NCBI GenBank assembly: GCA_900548585.1
Contig: URLI01000021.1
Span: 1-36,732, forward strand
Source: an uncultured Prevotella sp.
Lineage (GTDB): Bacteria; Bacteroidota; Bacteroidia; Bacteroidales; Bacteroidaceae
Reading direction: 5' to 3'
Length of the DNA: 36,732 bases
Part shown: positions 1 through 8,342 of the stretch, in pieces
How the letters are laid out: every line of letters begins with the position of its first letter
How positions within the stretch are numbered: the stretch's first letter is position 1
The notes under the pieces: model-generated
Seen by the model: only the letters and a program-made list of their open reading frames with translations
The model's database searches: none
Told to the model about the DNA's origin: nothing
Program-made: the position numbers and the translations under genes

Positions 1-41
1 GCAAAGGTAGTAAGGCAGGAAGACCACGCAAAGGCGGCTAA
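1..41 (+). CDS. Possible 3' end of a plus-strand gene (partial)
   Basis: Reading from base 3, one frame gives a short basic tail, KGSKAGRPRKGG, followed by a TAA stop at 39-41. The GRPRK core resembles an AT-hook or the basic tails seen on some DNA- or RNA-binding proteins. Only 12 residues are visible, so no family can be assigned and the frame could be chance. A convergent gene ends at 110 and a small hairpin lies between them, which fits two genes meeting here. Confidence 0.3.
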   Translation, partial: KGSKAGRPRKGG

Positions 42-54
42 TATTGGATGCTTA

Positions 55-74
55 CTGTGTTTTTTACGACACAG
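55..74. terminator. Small hairpin between convergent gene ends
   Basis: CTGTGT at 55-60 pairs with ACACAG at 69-74 across an 8-nt loop. It sits between the possible plus-strand gene end at 41 and the minus-strand stop at 110. The stem is short, and neither strand has a clean T tract directly after it, so this is only a weak terminator candidate. Confidence 0.3.
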
Positions 75-109
75 CCTCACGCTTTTTGTCACATTCTATA
101 CCACAATGA

Positions 110-1660
110 TCAATAGTCTGTGTTCTGTGGGTCGAAGTTTGCCCAGCCGGCGAGCCAGTTGTCGTTGTTCGAGGCGAACGCGCCGATGTAGTCCACTTTC
201 TCGAACCAGCTGGCGAGCAGCTTGTCCGTGAACGATGCCATTCCGAGAAGCGGAGAGCCTGCTGACGGGATGTAGCCCACGCCGGCATATCTTCCGGTGA
301 CGAGCCTCAGTTCGCTGATGTTGTTCAGCACCTTGTTGCCCGGCTGTGCCTTGAAGAATGTGCTGCTGTAGGACTCCCTGCTGCTGTCGATGACTTTTTT
401 CCCGTGAGCGTCGTAGAGTTCGTCAACATAGTGCTTGTTGGCATCTGAGCCGGTTATTGTCATTCCGGCAAAGATGATGTTCTGCAGTTTCAGTTTGCCG
501 TCCTGTGCATATTTCTGCGTGCCACCCTTCTCGCCGTCAACAATCAGGCCGATGGGATAGCCCACTGCAACAGAGTTGAAGCAGGCGAGATGGCTGCTCC
601 TGCGTATCTGCATCGCACTCTGGAACAGACCCAGCGCCGAGCCGTTCTGCGGGAACACTCCACCGCCGTTGATGAAATCCTTTGTGTTCTGGAAGCCGTC
701 GCGTCCGTTCGGGCCGATGAATGTGACGTTTGAGAAGGTTGCCGACGTGAACGGTTCTGTCAGTGACCCGTCAGCGTCGTTGTCGCTTTCAAATCCGTTT
801 GACTGCGATGCGTCTGCGATGCGCGGGTTGCGTATCGACAAGGCGAACTGCACCTTCCCGCTGTAGCCGTTGTCGGTGTCGAACTCGTCGTCCCATCCGT
901 TGAATGCCACGAGATAGCGGCAGTTCACGTTTCCGCCGAACCACTCGTAGGAGTCGTCGTTGGAGTAGCTCACCTGCAGGTGGTCAACCTGCGTGCCGCT
1001 TCCCACGGAGCCGAATGTGATGCCGTTTATCTCCTTGTCTTTCTCGAAGGGGTAGCCTGCGAACTCAACCCTGACGTAGCTCAGCACGCCGCTGTTGTCG
1101 TTGGCGTCGCTGCCGCCGTGCTTGGTCCTCGGTCCGCCCTCTATCTGCTGGCTCAGCACGCCCTTGTTGTTCGTCCCGCGTCCGCAGATGATCAGGCCTC
1201 CCCAGTCACCTGGCTTGCGGCTGCCCTTTGGCTGTGCCGACGTGAAGACGATTGGCTCGTTCTGCGAGCCCTTTGCGAATATTTTCCCGCCCGGCTCCAC
1301 GATGAGCGATGCTGCCGTTGCCTTGTCGCCCTTTATCACGGTGCCCTTCTCGATTGTCAGTTCTGCACCGTTGGCGACGTAGATCCATCCCTTCATGGAA
1401 TATGTTCCCTTCTTGATGGTCTGCTTTCCGGTGAAGACGAACTCCTTGTTGCCGTTTCCGATGCACTTTCCGTTGGCAGCCTCTTTCCCGTCGTCTGTGA
1501 ACAGCAGATGGTCGCACGTAACGATGCTCCCATCCTTACCCCACTTGTAGCCATCGGTCTGTACGACAACGGGGTCATCATTGTTGTCGCTGCACGATGT
1601 CATAGACATTGTCATCACTGTGGCTCCGAAAGCCAGGTAAATAAGATTTTTTGTTTTCAT
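110..1660 (-). CDS. Beta-helix-like outer-membrane lipoprotein of unknown function
   Basis: A 516-residue protein starting at the ATG at 1658-1660. That start gives a lipoprotein signal peptide (MKTKNLIYLAF...) with a lipobox ending in Cys about residue 23 (MTSC), followed by an Asn/Asp-rich linker typical of surface lipoproteins. The frame stays open 25 codons further upstream, but the extension has no signal peptide and overlaps the preceding gene. The body is rich in Gly, Asn and Asp with repeated short strands (for example GTVIKGDKATAASLIVEPGG and WFGGNVNCRYLVAFNGWDDE), which suggests a right-handed parallel beta-helix (pectin-lyase-like) fold. No catalytic motif is recognised. It starts 38 bp after the TonB-dependent receptor gene, so the two are probably cotranscribed and may act together at the outer membrane, as SusD-type lipoproteins do with SusC. 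That role is inference. Function unknown. Confidence 0.85.
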   Translation of the reverse strand: MKTKNLIYLAFGATVMTMSMTSCSDNNDDPVVVQTDGYKWGKDGSIVTCDHLLFTDDGKEAANGKCIGNGNKEFVFTGKQTIKKGTYSMKGWIYVANGAELTIEKGTVIKGDKATAASLIVEPGGKIFAKGSQNEPIVFTSAQPKGSRKPGDWGGLIICGRGTNNKGVLSQQIEGGPRTKHGGSDANDNSGVLSYVRVEFAGYPFEKDKEINGITFGSVGSGTQVDHLQVSYSNDDSYEWFGGNVNCRYLVAFNGWDDEFDTDNGYSGKVQFALSIRNPRIADASQSNGFESDNDADGSLTEPFTSATFSNVTFIGPNGRDGFQNTKDFINGGGVFPQNGSALGLFQSAMQIRRSSHLACFNSVAVGYPIGLIVDGEKGGTQKYAQDGKLKLQNIIFAGMTITGSDANKHYVDELYDAHGKKVIDSSRESYSSTFFKAQPGNKVLNNISELRLVTGRYAGVGYIPSAGSPLLGMASFTDKLLASWFEKVDYIGAFASNNDNWLAGWANFDPQNTDY

Positions 1661-1698
1661 CTTTTTTTGTTTATTGTTAATAAATAAGTAGTTGGCAA

Positions 1699-4497
1699 TC
1701 ATATCTTGTATGTTGCGGTGAACGATATTGTGCATCCCGGCCTGAATGAGCGTGTCACCTGTTCGATGTCACCTTTTGACGTGTTTTTCTCGAACTGCTT
1801 GAACTTTGCCTTCTGTGCGAGGATGTCCTTTGCCGACAGTCTCAGCTCGAGCCGCCCGAACACTTTCGCCACGTTCATGTCCACCTGGTGCCTTGGCATC
1901 TCGTAGCTGTCCGGCACTCTCACCTCCGTCTCGCCGACGCCGACGCTTCTGCCGACACCTGTTATCCTCTTTCCGATGATGTTGTAGAGCAGCGACGCGC
2001 TCCATCCCGTTTTCCATGCCGGCATGTGTTTCCCTCCGGCCGTGTCGCTGTTGTAGAAAAGTCCGGCGTTGATGAGATACGGCGACTGTCCCTGCATCGG
2101 CCTGTTGTCCTCGTGGCTTCCCGGCTCGAACTTTACGTTTGAGTTTATCCACGATGCGTTGACCGACAGTGAGAAGCCGGGCATGTTTATGAAGTCGAGC
2201 TGCTTCCTGATGTCCAGCTCCACCCCGTAGTTGTCAGCCCCCTTTGCGTTCAGGAACGAATACACGAGGTCTGTTCCCCCCGCCACGGTGTATGTCCACT
2301 CGATCGGGTCGCGGAAATGCTTGTAGAAAAGCGACAGGCTGATTATCTCCCCTGCGTGCGGATAGAACTCCCATCCAAGGTCGAGGTTGTCGATGTATGC
2401 CGGGCGCAGGCTGTGGTTTCCCTGCACGTCGCTTGCAAGGTCGAAGTCGTAGTACACGCTCGACGACAGCTCACGGAACTCGGGGCGGTTTGTCGTGCGG
2501 CCGTATGCCAGTCTCAGTTGCTGTTTCTCATCGATGTGGTATGCGATGTTCAGCGACGGGAACAGGTCGTTGTAGTTGTACACCGTTGACGCAGGCGAAT
2601 ATTCCTGGCGCCGTGTGTGCGATGTGAGTTTGGTGTTCGAGTGTTCGAAGCGCACGCCCCCGTATGCCTCCACCTTGCCACCGAGGAACGGCAGGTGGAG
2701 TGACAGGAAACCGCTGCCGGCGGTTGACTTTGCCTCATAGTTGTTTCCCCAGTCCACGATTTCGAGCATATATAGTTTGTTCCCGCCGTAGTTCTCTTCC
2801 GTGAGCAGTTGCGTCGGCACGTCGAGCGTTCTCAGGTTCTCCGGCATTTGCCCGTCGGGCCAAGCGTATGTGAAGAAGCGTGTGTTGTATTTCCTGCTCC
2901 GGTGCTCCCCGTAGCCTCCTATTTTGAACGATGGGCTCCATTCGCCGAAGTGCAGCTGATGCTCATATTTTGCCGAGCCGGAGAATATGTTCTCGTCAAG
3001 CGCCGAGAACTCGCGGTTTATGTCGTTCAGGTTCTCCACCTCGAGGCTTCCGTCCTCCTCGCCATACACGGAATACCTGCGTCTGTCCGGTATGTCGCGG
3101 TTGGCGTAGGCGTATCCCACGTTCCACTCCGCCTTGCCGTCATCCGTGATTTTGTCACGCCCGGAAAGCCCGATGCTGTATGTCGTCCTGCTCCTGTAGT
3201 AGTATTCCGCCTGCTCTACGTAGTCGCTCTGTGCGTCGAAGCCCTTTCGGTATGTGTATCGGTTCTTGCCCAGCTGGTTGAAAATCTGTTTCAGTTCTAT
3301 GCGGTGGCTCATGTCCGCCGACAGCCACACCAGCCCGAGCATTCCGCCGATGCGCACGTTGTTGTTGTACTGCCAGTCTGTGGCGTGCCGCAGGTAGTTT
3401 GACCTGTCGTTGACCACATCATACGCCCCGAACATGTTGTTCTTCATGTCTGCCAGCGTGCGTTGCGCGTATGTGTAGTTGAGGCTGCCCGTGAGTCCCA
3501 GTGTCTGGCGGTTTTTCAGTTGCCACCGCTTTGCCATGCTCGCCGAGAGGCTTATGTCCGCAACTGGCTTGTGCGGGCTTACCGTCCAGTCGTTGTTCAG
3601 TCCGTTGCCGAGGATAGAGTAGCCGTTCAGTTCCCTGTTTAGTCCGGTGCTGATCCCGTTGTCGAGTTTACGCAGTCCGTTGTCGAACCCGAGGAAGTCT
3701 GTGCCGCTCCCTTTAGCCTGGAAACAGTCCTTCAGGTGCGTGCTGGTGTTCATCGTCCCGCCGAGGCTGACGCTCCATGAGTCCCTTGCCGGCACGTCCT
3801 TTGTGTTCACTATTATGAACCCTCCTGAGAAATCGGCAGGGTATTCCGGCGCGGCTGTCTTCACCACCTTCATGTTGTCAATCTGCGATGACGGTATGAT
3901 GTCAAACGAGAATGCCCTCTGGTCAGCCTCGCTCGAAGGCACTGCCGCGCCGTTGAGCCACACGTTGTTGTACCGCTGCGGCAGCCCCCTCACCATGACG
4001 AACCTATCGTCGATGATGCTCACGCCAGGAATGCGGCGTATCACCTCCCCGGCGTCCTTGTCCTGCGTGCGCTTTATCTGCTGCTCTGACACCCCGGTCA
4101 TGCTCACGTTGGCATACTGTTGCTCCCTGAGGGCTGCCGACTCGGTGTTGTGGCGTGTCTCGCCGACCACGGTCACCTCGCTGATCATGGCGTTGTCGGC
4201 ATCGAGCGAGAAGTCCTGCGTCAACGTGCCGCTCGTGACGTTTATCTCCTTTGTCACCTCCTTGTAACCTATGTATCTCACGGTCAGCTTGCATTTGCCC
4301 TCTGGCAGCGAAATTTCATAATTCCCCTCGAAATCAGTCACCACTCCATTATTCCCTGTTCCTTCCATCACTGTGGCGCCGACGAGTGCGTCACCCGTTC
4401 CGCTGTCGCGGACCATCCCTTTGACAACACCCGCACAGGCCGGAACCTTTGACAGCGCGGCAAGCAACATGGTGACTAACAATCCTTTGATGTTCAT
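1699..4497 (-). CDS. TonB-dependent outer-membrane receptor
   Basis: About 932 residues from the ATG at 4495-4497. A second ATG six codons upstream (4515) is possible, but the inner one follows AGGAAAAAG and opens directly on the signal peptide (MNIKGLLVTMLLAALSKVPACA). A carboxypeptidase-regulatory-like beta-sandwich follows at about residues 25-105 (VVKGMVRDSGTGDALVGATV...). Then comes a plug domain at about 115-230, containing GEVIRRIPGVSI, MVRGLPQRYNNVWLNG and GGFIIVNTKDVP, and a large beta-barrel to the C terminus. The family uses TonB/ExbBD energy to import bound substrates. The gene lacks an adjacent SusD gene, so it is not a standard SusCD pair; its partner is the beta-helix lipoprotein downstream. 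Substrate cannot be read from the sequence. Confidence 0.92.
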   Translation of the reverse strand: MNIKGLLVTMLLAALSKVPACAGVVKGMVRDSGTGDALVGATVMEGTGNNGVVTDFEGNYEISLPEGKCKLTVRYIGYKEVTKEINVTSGTLTQDFSLDADNAMISEVTVVGETRHNTESAALREQQYANVSMTGVSEQQIKRTQDKDAGEVIRRIPGVSIIDDRFVMVRGLPQRYNNVWLNGAAVPSSEADQRAFSFDIIPSSQIDNMKVVKTAAPEYPADFSGGFIIVNTKDVPARDSWSVSLGGTMNTSTHLKDCFQAKGSGTDFLGFDNGLRKLDNGISTGLNRELNGYSILGNGLNNDWTVSPHKPVADISLSASMAKRWQLKNRQTLGLTGSLNYTYAQRTLADMKNNMFGAYDVVNDRSNYLRHATDWQYNNNVRIGGMLGLVWLSADMSHRIELKQIFNQLGKNRYTYRKGFDAQSDYVEQAEYYYRSRTTYSIGLSGRDKITDDGKAEWNVGYAYANRDIPDRRRYSVYGEEDGSLEVENLNDINREFSALDENIFSGSAKYEHQLHFGEWSPSFKIGGYGEHRSRKYNTRFFTYAWPDGQMPENLRTLDVPTQLLTEENYGGNKLYMLEIVDWGNNYEAKSTAGSGFLSLHLPFLGGKVEAYGGVRFEHSNTKLTSHTRRQEYSPASTVYNYNDLFPSLNIAYHIDEKQQLRLAYGRTTNRPEFRELSSSVYYDFDLASDVQGNHSLRPAYIDNLDLGWEFYPHAGEIISLSLFYKHFRDPIEWTYTVAGGTDLVYSFLNAKGADNYGVELDIRKQLDFINMPGFSLSVNASWINSNVKFEPGSHEDNRPMQGQSPYLINAGLFYNSDTAGGKHMPAWKTGWSASLLYNIIGKRITGVGRSVGVGETEVRVPDSYEMPRHQVDMNVAKVFGRLELRLSAKDILAQKAKFKQFEKNTSKGDIEQVTRSFRPGCTISFTATYKI

Positions 4498-4580
4498 ATT
4501 CTTTTTCCTAATCATTGACTATGACTGTTAATACTACATTATATTATTATATGCGTATCAGTATTTCTGCTTACGCGGTG

Positions 4581-4588
4581 CAAAAGTA
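4581..4588 (-). promoter_or_regulatory. Candidate -7 promoter element for the TonB-dependent receptor gene
   Basis: The minus strand reads TACTTTTG followed by C, an exact match to the Bacteroidota -7 consensus TAnnTTTG. It lies about 70-90 nt upstream of the receptor start. No convincing -33 TTTG was found at the expected distance, so support is partial. Confidence 0.45.
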
Positions 4589-4793
4589 ACCATGCCATGT
4601 TATTGCCCGGTTACATGGATATTAAAATTCCGTGAACAGTTTGCTAATGCTGTGTTACGATCTTTTTTTGTGCCTGCGGCCATGATTTAACCAACTTCCG
4701 GCAGCAGATGGTTGATTTATCGTGTGCATTGTCCGTTTTTTCTATAAAAATATTAATTTTAAGTTACTTAAAGATTTGTAAATGCAGTTTTTG

Positions 4794-4824
4794 TTGGTCG
4801 TGTTGGAAAAAAAAACTAATTTTG
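4794..4824 (+). promoter_or_regulatory. Candidate promoter for the coiled-coil protein / efflux operon
   Basis: TAATTTTG at 4817-4824 matches the Bacteroidota -7 consensus TAnnTTTG. A TTG at 4794-4796 lies 20 bp upstream at the usual -33 position. The first plausible start codon is about 50 bp downstream at 4874. This would drive the plus-strand run of genes to 10846. Confidence 0.6.
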
Positions 4825-4873
4825 CAATGCTGTACAAGTGAAAATGTTTTCAGCGCAAGGAAATAATAGGTAT

Positions 4874-5743
4874 ATGAATAGAAAGGTTTTCATACCACTG
4901 ATAGTTGTAATTGTCCTGCTCGTGTGCGGTGTGGCATGGCTCACACTGAACCTCAACAGGCAGAAACAGGCAAACGAGGACATGCAGGAACTGGCGGAGC
5001 TCGACAAGAAGGAGATGGAGAACGAGTACCAGCGTTTCGCGGAGCAGTACTCCGAGATGAAGTCGCGTGTCAACAACGATTCCATCATCGCGCAGCTCAC
5101 GCGGGAACAACTGCGTACACAGCAGTTGCTCAGGGAGCTGCGCTCTGTCAAGGCGAGCGACGCGCGCGAGATAACACGGCTGAAGAAGGAACTGGCGACG
5201 TGCCGTGCCGTCATAAGGAGTTATGTGCTCGAGATAGACTCGCTGAACCGCCTAAACAAGAACCTCACCGACGAGAACACGCGCGTGAGGGGACAGTACG
5301 AGGAGGCCACGCGCCAGATAGAGGGGCTGAGCGCCGACAAGGAGTCGCTGTCTGAGAAGGTCGCAATAGCATCGCAGCTCGATGCAACGGCAATACAGAT
5401 GGTGATGCTCGACAAGAAAGGCAGGCAGACCAGTAAGATAAAGAGGGCAAAGCAACTGCGCGTGTCGTTCATCATAGCAAGGAACGTGACCGCGACAAAT
5501 GGCGTCAGGACGATATATATAAGGATAACCACGCCGGCAGGAACGGTGCTTGGCAACGCCGGGACGTTCCCCTACGAGAACCGGCAGCTGCAATGCTCGA
5601 TGAAGAGGGGCGTGGAATATTCCGGGAACGAGACGCCGGTGACACTGTACTACAACATCAGCCAGTTCCTCGGCGAAGGAACATACCAGGTCGCAATATT
5701 CGCAGACGGGCATCTGATAGGCTCGCGCGGCGTTAACTTTTAG
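4874..5743 (+). CDS. Membrane-anchored coiled-coil protein, unknown function
   Basis: A 289-residue protein from the ATG at 4874. Upstream in-frame starts (GTG 4838, ATG 4844) would put polar residues before the membrane segment and are less likely. Residues about 4-25 (VFIPLIVVIVLLVCGVAWLTL) form one transmembrane helix. Residues about 30-165 are a long charged Lys/Glu/Gln/Arg-rich heptad region typical of a coiled coil. The C-terminal ~110 residues look like a beta-rich domain (QLRVSFIIARNVTATNG... and VEYSGNETPVTLYYNISQF). The likely topology is a short cytoplasmic N terminus with the rest periplasmic. It ends 23 bp before the TolC-family gene, so it is probably in the efflux operon. I do not recognise a named family; a scaffold or assembly role is only a guess. 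Confidence 0.82.
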   Translation: MNRKVFIPLIVVIVLLVCGVAWLTLNLNRQKQANEDMQELAELDKKEMENEYQRFAEQYSEMKSRVNNDSIIAQLTREQLRTQQLLRELRSVKASDAREITRLKKELATCRAVIRSYVLEIDSLNRLNKNLTDENTRVRGQYEEATRQIEGLSADKESLSEKVAIASQLDATAIQMVMLDKKGRQTSKIKRAKQLRVSFIIARNVTATNGVRTIYIRITTPAGTVLGNAGTFPYENRQLQCSMKRGVEYSGNETPVTLYYNISQFLGEGTYQVAIFADGHLIGSRGVNF

Positions 5744-5766
5744 GAATGATACACATTGTTTCTTAT

Positions 5767-7248
5767 ATGGAAAGGCTACTATTAACATTCGCCGCTCTCA
5801 TCGCCATATCGGCGAGTGCCGTGGCGCAGAGGGTACTTTCGCTCGACGACTGCCGCAACATGGCTCTCGACAACAACAAGCAACTCAACGCATCGTGCAT
5901 AAGGCAGGAGGTGGCTCTCAACACGCGCAAGGCGGCAAGGACGAAGTACCTGCCGAGGCTGAGTGCGCTCGGCGCGTACGATCTGTCGAGCCGCGAGGTG
6001 TCACTGCTCAACGACGACCAGAAAACGGCTCTCAACAACCTCGGCACGAACGCCGCAGGCAGAGTGGGCAGCTCGCTAAACGATATGCTGACGGGATTTG
6101 CGCAGCAGGGACTCATATCCCCGCAGGTGGCGCAATCACTCGGCGGACTGTTCGCAGACGCAGCAACCCCAATCGCGCAGGCGCTAAACGGGTTGGGGAG
6201 CGGCATAAGGCAAAGCCTGCGGACAAACACGCGCAACAAGTTCGCGGCATCAGTCATGGTGACTCAGCCCGTTTACGTGGGAGGCGCAATCACGGCAACC
6301 AACCAACTTGCAGACCTCAACGAGCAACTCATGGCGGAACGCCTCGAGCTCTCCAGGCAGACGACGCTTTACGAGATAGACCAGGCTTACTGGCTGGTGG
6401 TGTCGGTGAAGCACAAGGAGAGGCTGGCGCGCAAGTACCTCGAACTGGTACGCAAGTTCGACAGCGACGTGCAGAAAATGTTCGATGAGGGCGTGGCAAC
6501 ACGCTCAGACGAACTGCAGGTGAACGTCAAGGTGAACGAGGCGGAGATGCAACTGATGCAGGCAGAGGATGGCGTGGTGCTGTCGAAGATGCTACTATGC
6601 CAGTTGTGTGGAGTAGAATATGCAGATAACATCACTCTCGCAGACGAGGACACGGAGAACCTGTCACTGCCGGCGCTGTATGACGACAACGGACAGTCCT
6701 ACGACCTCCGGCCGGAACTCAACATACTGCGCACGGCAGTGGGCATGGCAAACACGTCAACGAAACTCGCACGCGCGCCGTACCTGCCGCAGGTGGTACT
6801 GACAGGAGGGTATATAGCAACAAACCCTAACATGTATAACGGCTTCGAGAGAAAATTCGGAGGGGCTTGGAACGTCGGGGTCGTGGTGCGCATACCGGTG
6901 TGGAATTGGAACGAGGGGACATACAAGGTCAGGGCGACGCAGGCCACGGCAAGGATTGCGCAGATGGAACTCGCGGACGCCACCGAGAAGATAGGCCTGC
7001 AGGTGAGCCAGTGCCGCTTCAAGGTGAAGGAGGCACGGCGGAGATATGACCTCGCCGTAAAGAACGTGGAAAAGGCGGAGGAGAACCTGCGGTGCGCAAA
7101 CCTCGGATTCGCCGAGGGAGTGATGCAGACAACCGACGTGATGGCAGCGCAGACGGCATGGCTACAGTCGCAGACACAGAAGGTGGAGGCGGAGATAGAG
7201 TCGCGGCTCAGCCAGGTGGCACTGAGAAAGGCGCTCGGAAGACTTTAG
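5767..7248 (+). CDS. TolC-family outer-membrane efflux channel
   Basis: A 493-residue outer-membrane factor. The chosen ATG at 5767 opens directly on a signal peptide (MERLLLTFAALIAISASAVAQ); an in-frame ATG at 5746 adds seven unhelpful residues. The mature protein begins RVLSLDDCRNMALDNNKQL, the usual start of the first outer-membrane efflux repeat. Long alternating helices follow, and the second repeat contains LRPELNILRTAV and ending helices rich in Gln and Ala (TTDVMAAQTAWLQSQTQKV). An Ala/Gly/Leu-rich insertion at about residues 85-145 is longer than in minimal TolC proteins. Family members form trimeric beta-barrel plus alpha-helical tunnels that work with a HlyD-type adaptor. Adaptor and permease genes follow directly. 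Confidence 0.92.
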   Translation: MERLLLTFAALIAISASAVAQRVLSLDDCRNMALDNNKQLNASCIRQEVALNTRKAARTKYLPRLSALGAYDLSSREVSLLNDDQKTALNNLGTNAAGRVGSSLNDMLTGFAQQGLISPQVAQSLGGLFADAATPIAQALNGLGSGIRQSLRTNTRNKFAASVMVTQPVYVGGAITATNQLADLNEQLMAERLELSRQTTLYEIDQAYWLVVSVKHKERLARKYLELVRKFDSDVQKMFDEGVATRSDELQVNVKVNEAEMQLMQAEDGVVLSKMLLCQLCGVEYADNITLADEDTENLSLPALYDDNGQSYDLRPELNILRTAVGMANTSTKLARAPYLPQVVLTGGYIATNPNMYNGFERKFGGAWNVGVVVRIPVWNWNEGTYKVRATQATARIAQMELADATEKIGLQVSQCRFKVKEARRRYDLAVKNVEKAEENLRCANLGFAEGVMQTTDVMAAQTAWLQSQTQKVEAEIESRLSQVALRKALGRL

Positions 7249-7353
7249 GATAGGCGGGGAAAAACAATGGTCTTGACTACCGGAAAAGAACACGGTGATA
7301 AAACTGTTGCCCCAAATCCTTAAAAAAAGAATAAACCATTAAACCAAAATATT

Positions 7354-8340
7354 ATGTCAGCAAAGACGCAACATAACAACATCCTGCTTGCCATACTCGG
7401 CTTCCTGGTCGTGGTGGCGACAGTGGCAGTCATAGGCCTGTTCGCGTTCGGAAAGAGTGTCGAGGAAATACAGGGCGAGGTGGAAGTCACAGAGTACCGC
7501 GTGTCGAGCAAAGTGCCGGGACGCATACTCGAGATACGCGTTAAGGAAGGCGACTACGTCCATGTGGGCGACACGCTCGCCATACTCGATGCTCCCGAGG
7601 TGGAGGCAAAGATGACGCAGGCTCAGAGCGTGGAGCGCGCCGCATCGGCAATGAGCGAGATGGCGCAGAACGGTGCGCGAAGGCAACAGATACAGGGATC
7701 GTACGAAGTGTGGCAGCAGGCAACGGCAGGACTTGAGATTGCCAGGAAAAGTTACGAGCGCGTGCAGCGGCTATATGACGAAGGAGTGATGACCGCCCAG
7801 AAACGCGATGAGGCGCTGGCCCAGTACAAGGCCTACGAGGCGCAGGCCAAGGCCGCCAAGAGCCAGTACGACATGGCTGTCGAGGGAGCGAGAACCGAAG
7901 AGAAAAAGGCTGCCGTGGCAAAGGTGGGACAGGCGCAGGGCGCCGTGCAGGAAGTGCGGTCCTACAAGCGCGAACTCGTCCAGGTGGCACAGATGGAAGG
8001 CGAGGTGAGCAGCGTGTTCCCAAAGGTGGGCGAGCTCGTCGGCACCGGTTCGCCGATAATGAACATATCGGTGATGAAAGACATGTGGGGAACGTTCAAC
8101 GTGCGCGAGGACCTGTTGCAGGGAATCAAGATTGGCGAGGTGATAACCGCATACAGCCCGGCATTCGGGAAGGACATAAAACTGAAGGTGTTCTACATAA
8201 AAGACCAGGGCGCGTATGCCGTGTGGAAGGCAACGAAAAGCATAGGGCAGTATGACCTCAAGACATTCGAGGTGAAGGCACGCCCGGTCGGCAAAGCCGA
8301 AGGGCTGCGGCCTGGGATGTCGCTGATAGTGAAGAGATAG
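7354..8340 (+). CDS. HlyD-family periplasmic adaptor (membrane fusion protein)
   Basis: A 328-residue protein with a short cytoplasmic N terminus and one membrane anchor at about residues 10-31 (ILLAILGFLVVVATVAVIGLF). The lipoyl-like half-motif follows at about 45-75 (YRVSSKVPGRILEIRVKEGDYVHVGDTLAILD), then an alpha-helical hairpin at about 80-205. The second lipoyl half and beta-barrel region come next (GEVSSVFPKVGELVGTGSPIMNI). Such adaptors bridge inner-membrane permeases to TolC-type channels. It lies 105 bp after the TolC gene, and its stop is only 2 bp from the next start, so it is cotranscribed with the permeases. Confidence 0.92.
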   Translation: MSAKTQHNNILLAILGFLVVVATVAVIGLFAFGKSVEEIQGEVEVTEYRVSSKVPGRILEIRVKEGDYVHVGDTLAILDAPEVEAKMTQAQSVERAASAMSEMAQNGARRQQIQGSYEVWQQATAGLEIARKSYERVQRLYDEGVMTAQKRDEALAQYKAYEAQAKAAKSQYDMAVEGARTEEKKAAVAKVGQAQGAVQEVRSYKRELVQVAQMEGEVSSVFPKVGELVGTGSPIMNISVMKDMWGTFNVREDLLQGIKIGEVITAYSPAFGKDIKLKVFYIKDQGAYAVWKATKSIGQYDLKTFEVKARPVGKAEGLRPGMSLIVKR

Positions 8341-8342
8341 AC

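Larger units (their letters stand above)
4498..4873. other. Divergent AT-rich intergenic region
   Basis: A roughly 375-bp AT-rich stretch between the divergent receptor gene and the coiled-coil protein gene. It holds a -7 element for each direction (minus strand at 4581-4588, plus strand at 4817-4824). No RNA gene, repeat or small coding frame is evident in the rest. Confidence 0.6.

Noticed and set aside
980..1687. 235-codon plus-strand open frame opposite the beta-helix lipoprotein gene
   Set aside because: Antisense shadow; the minus-strand protein has a signal peptide, lipobox and consistent fold, while this frame has no recognisable features.
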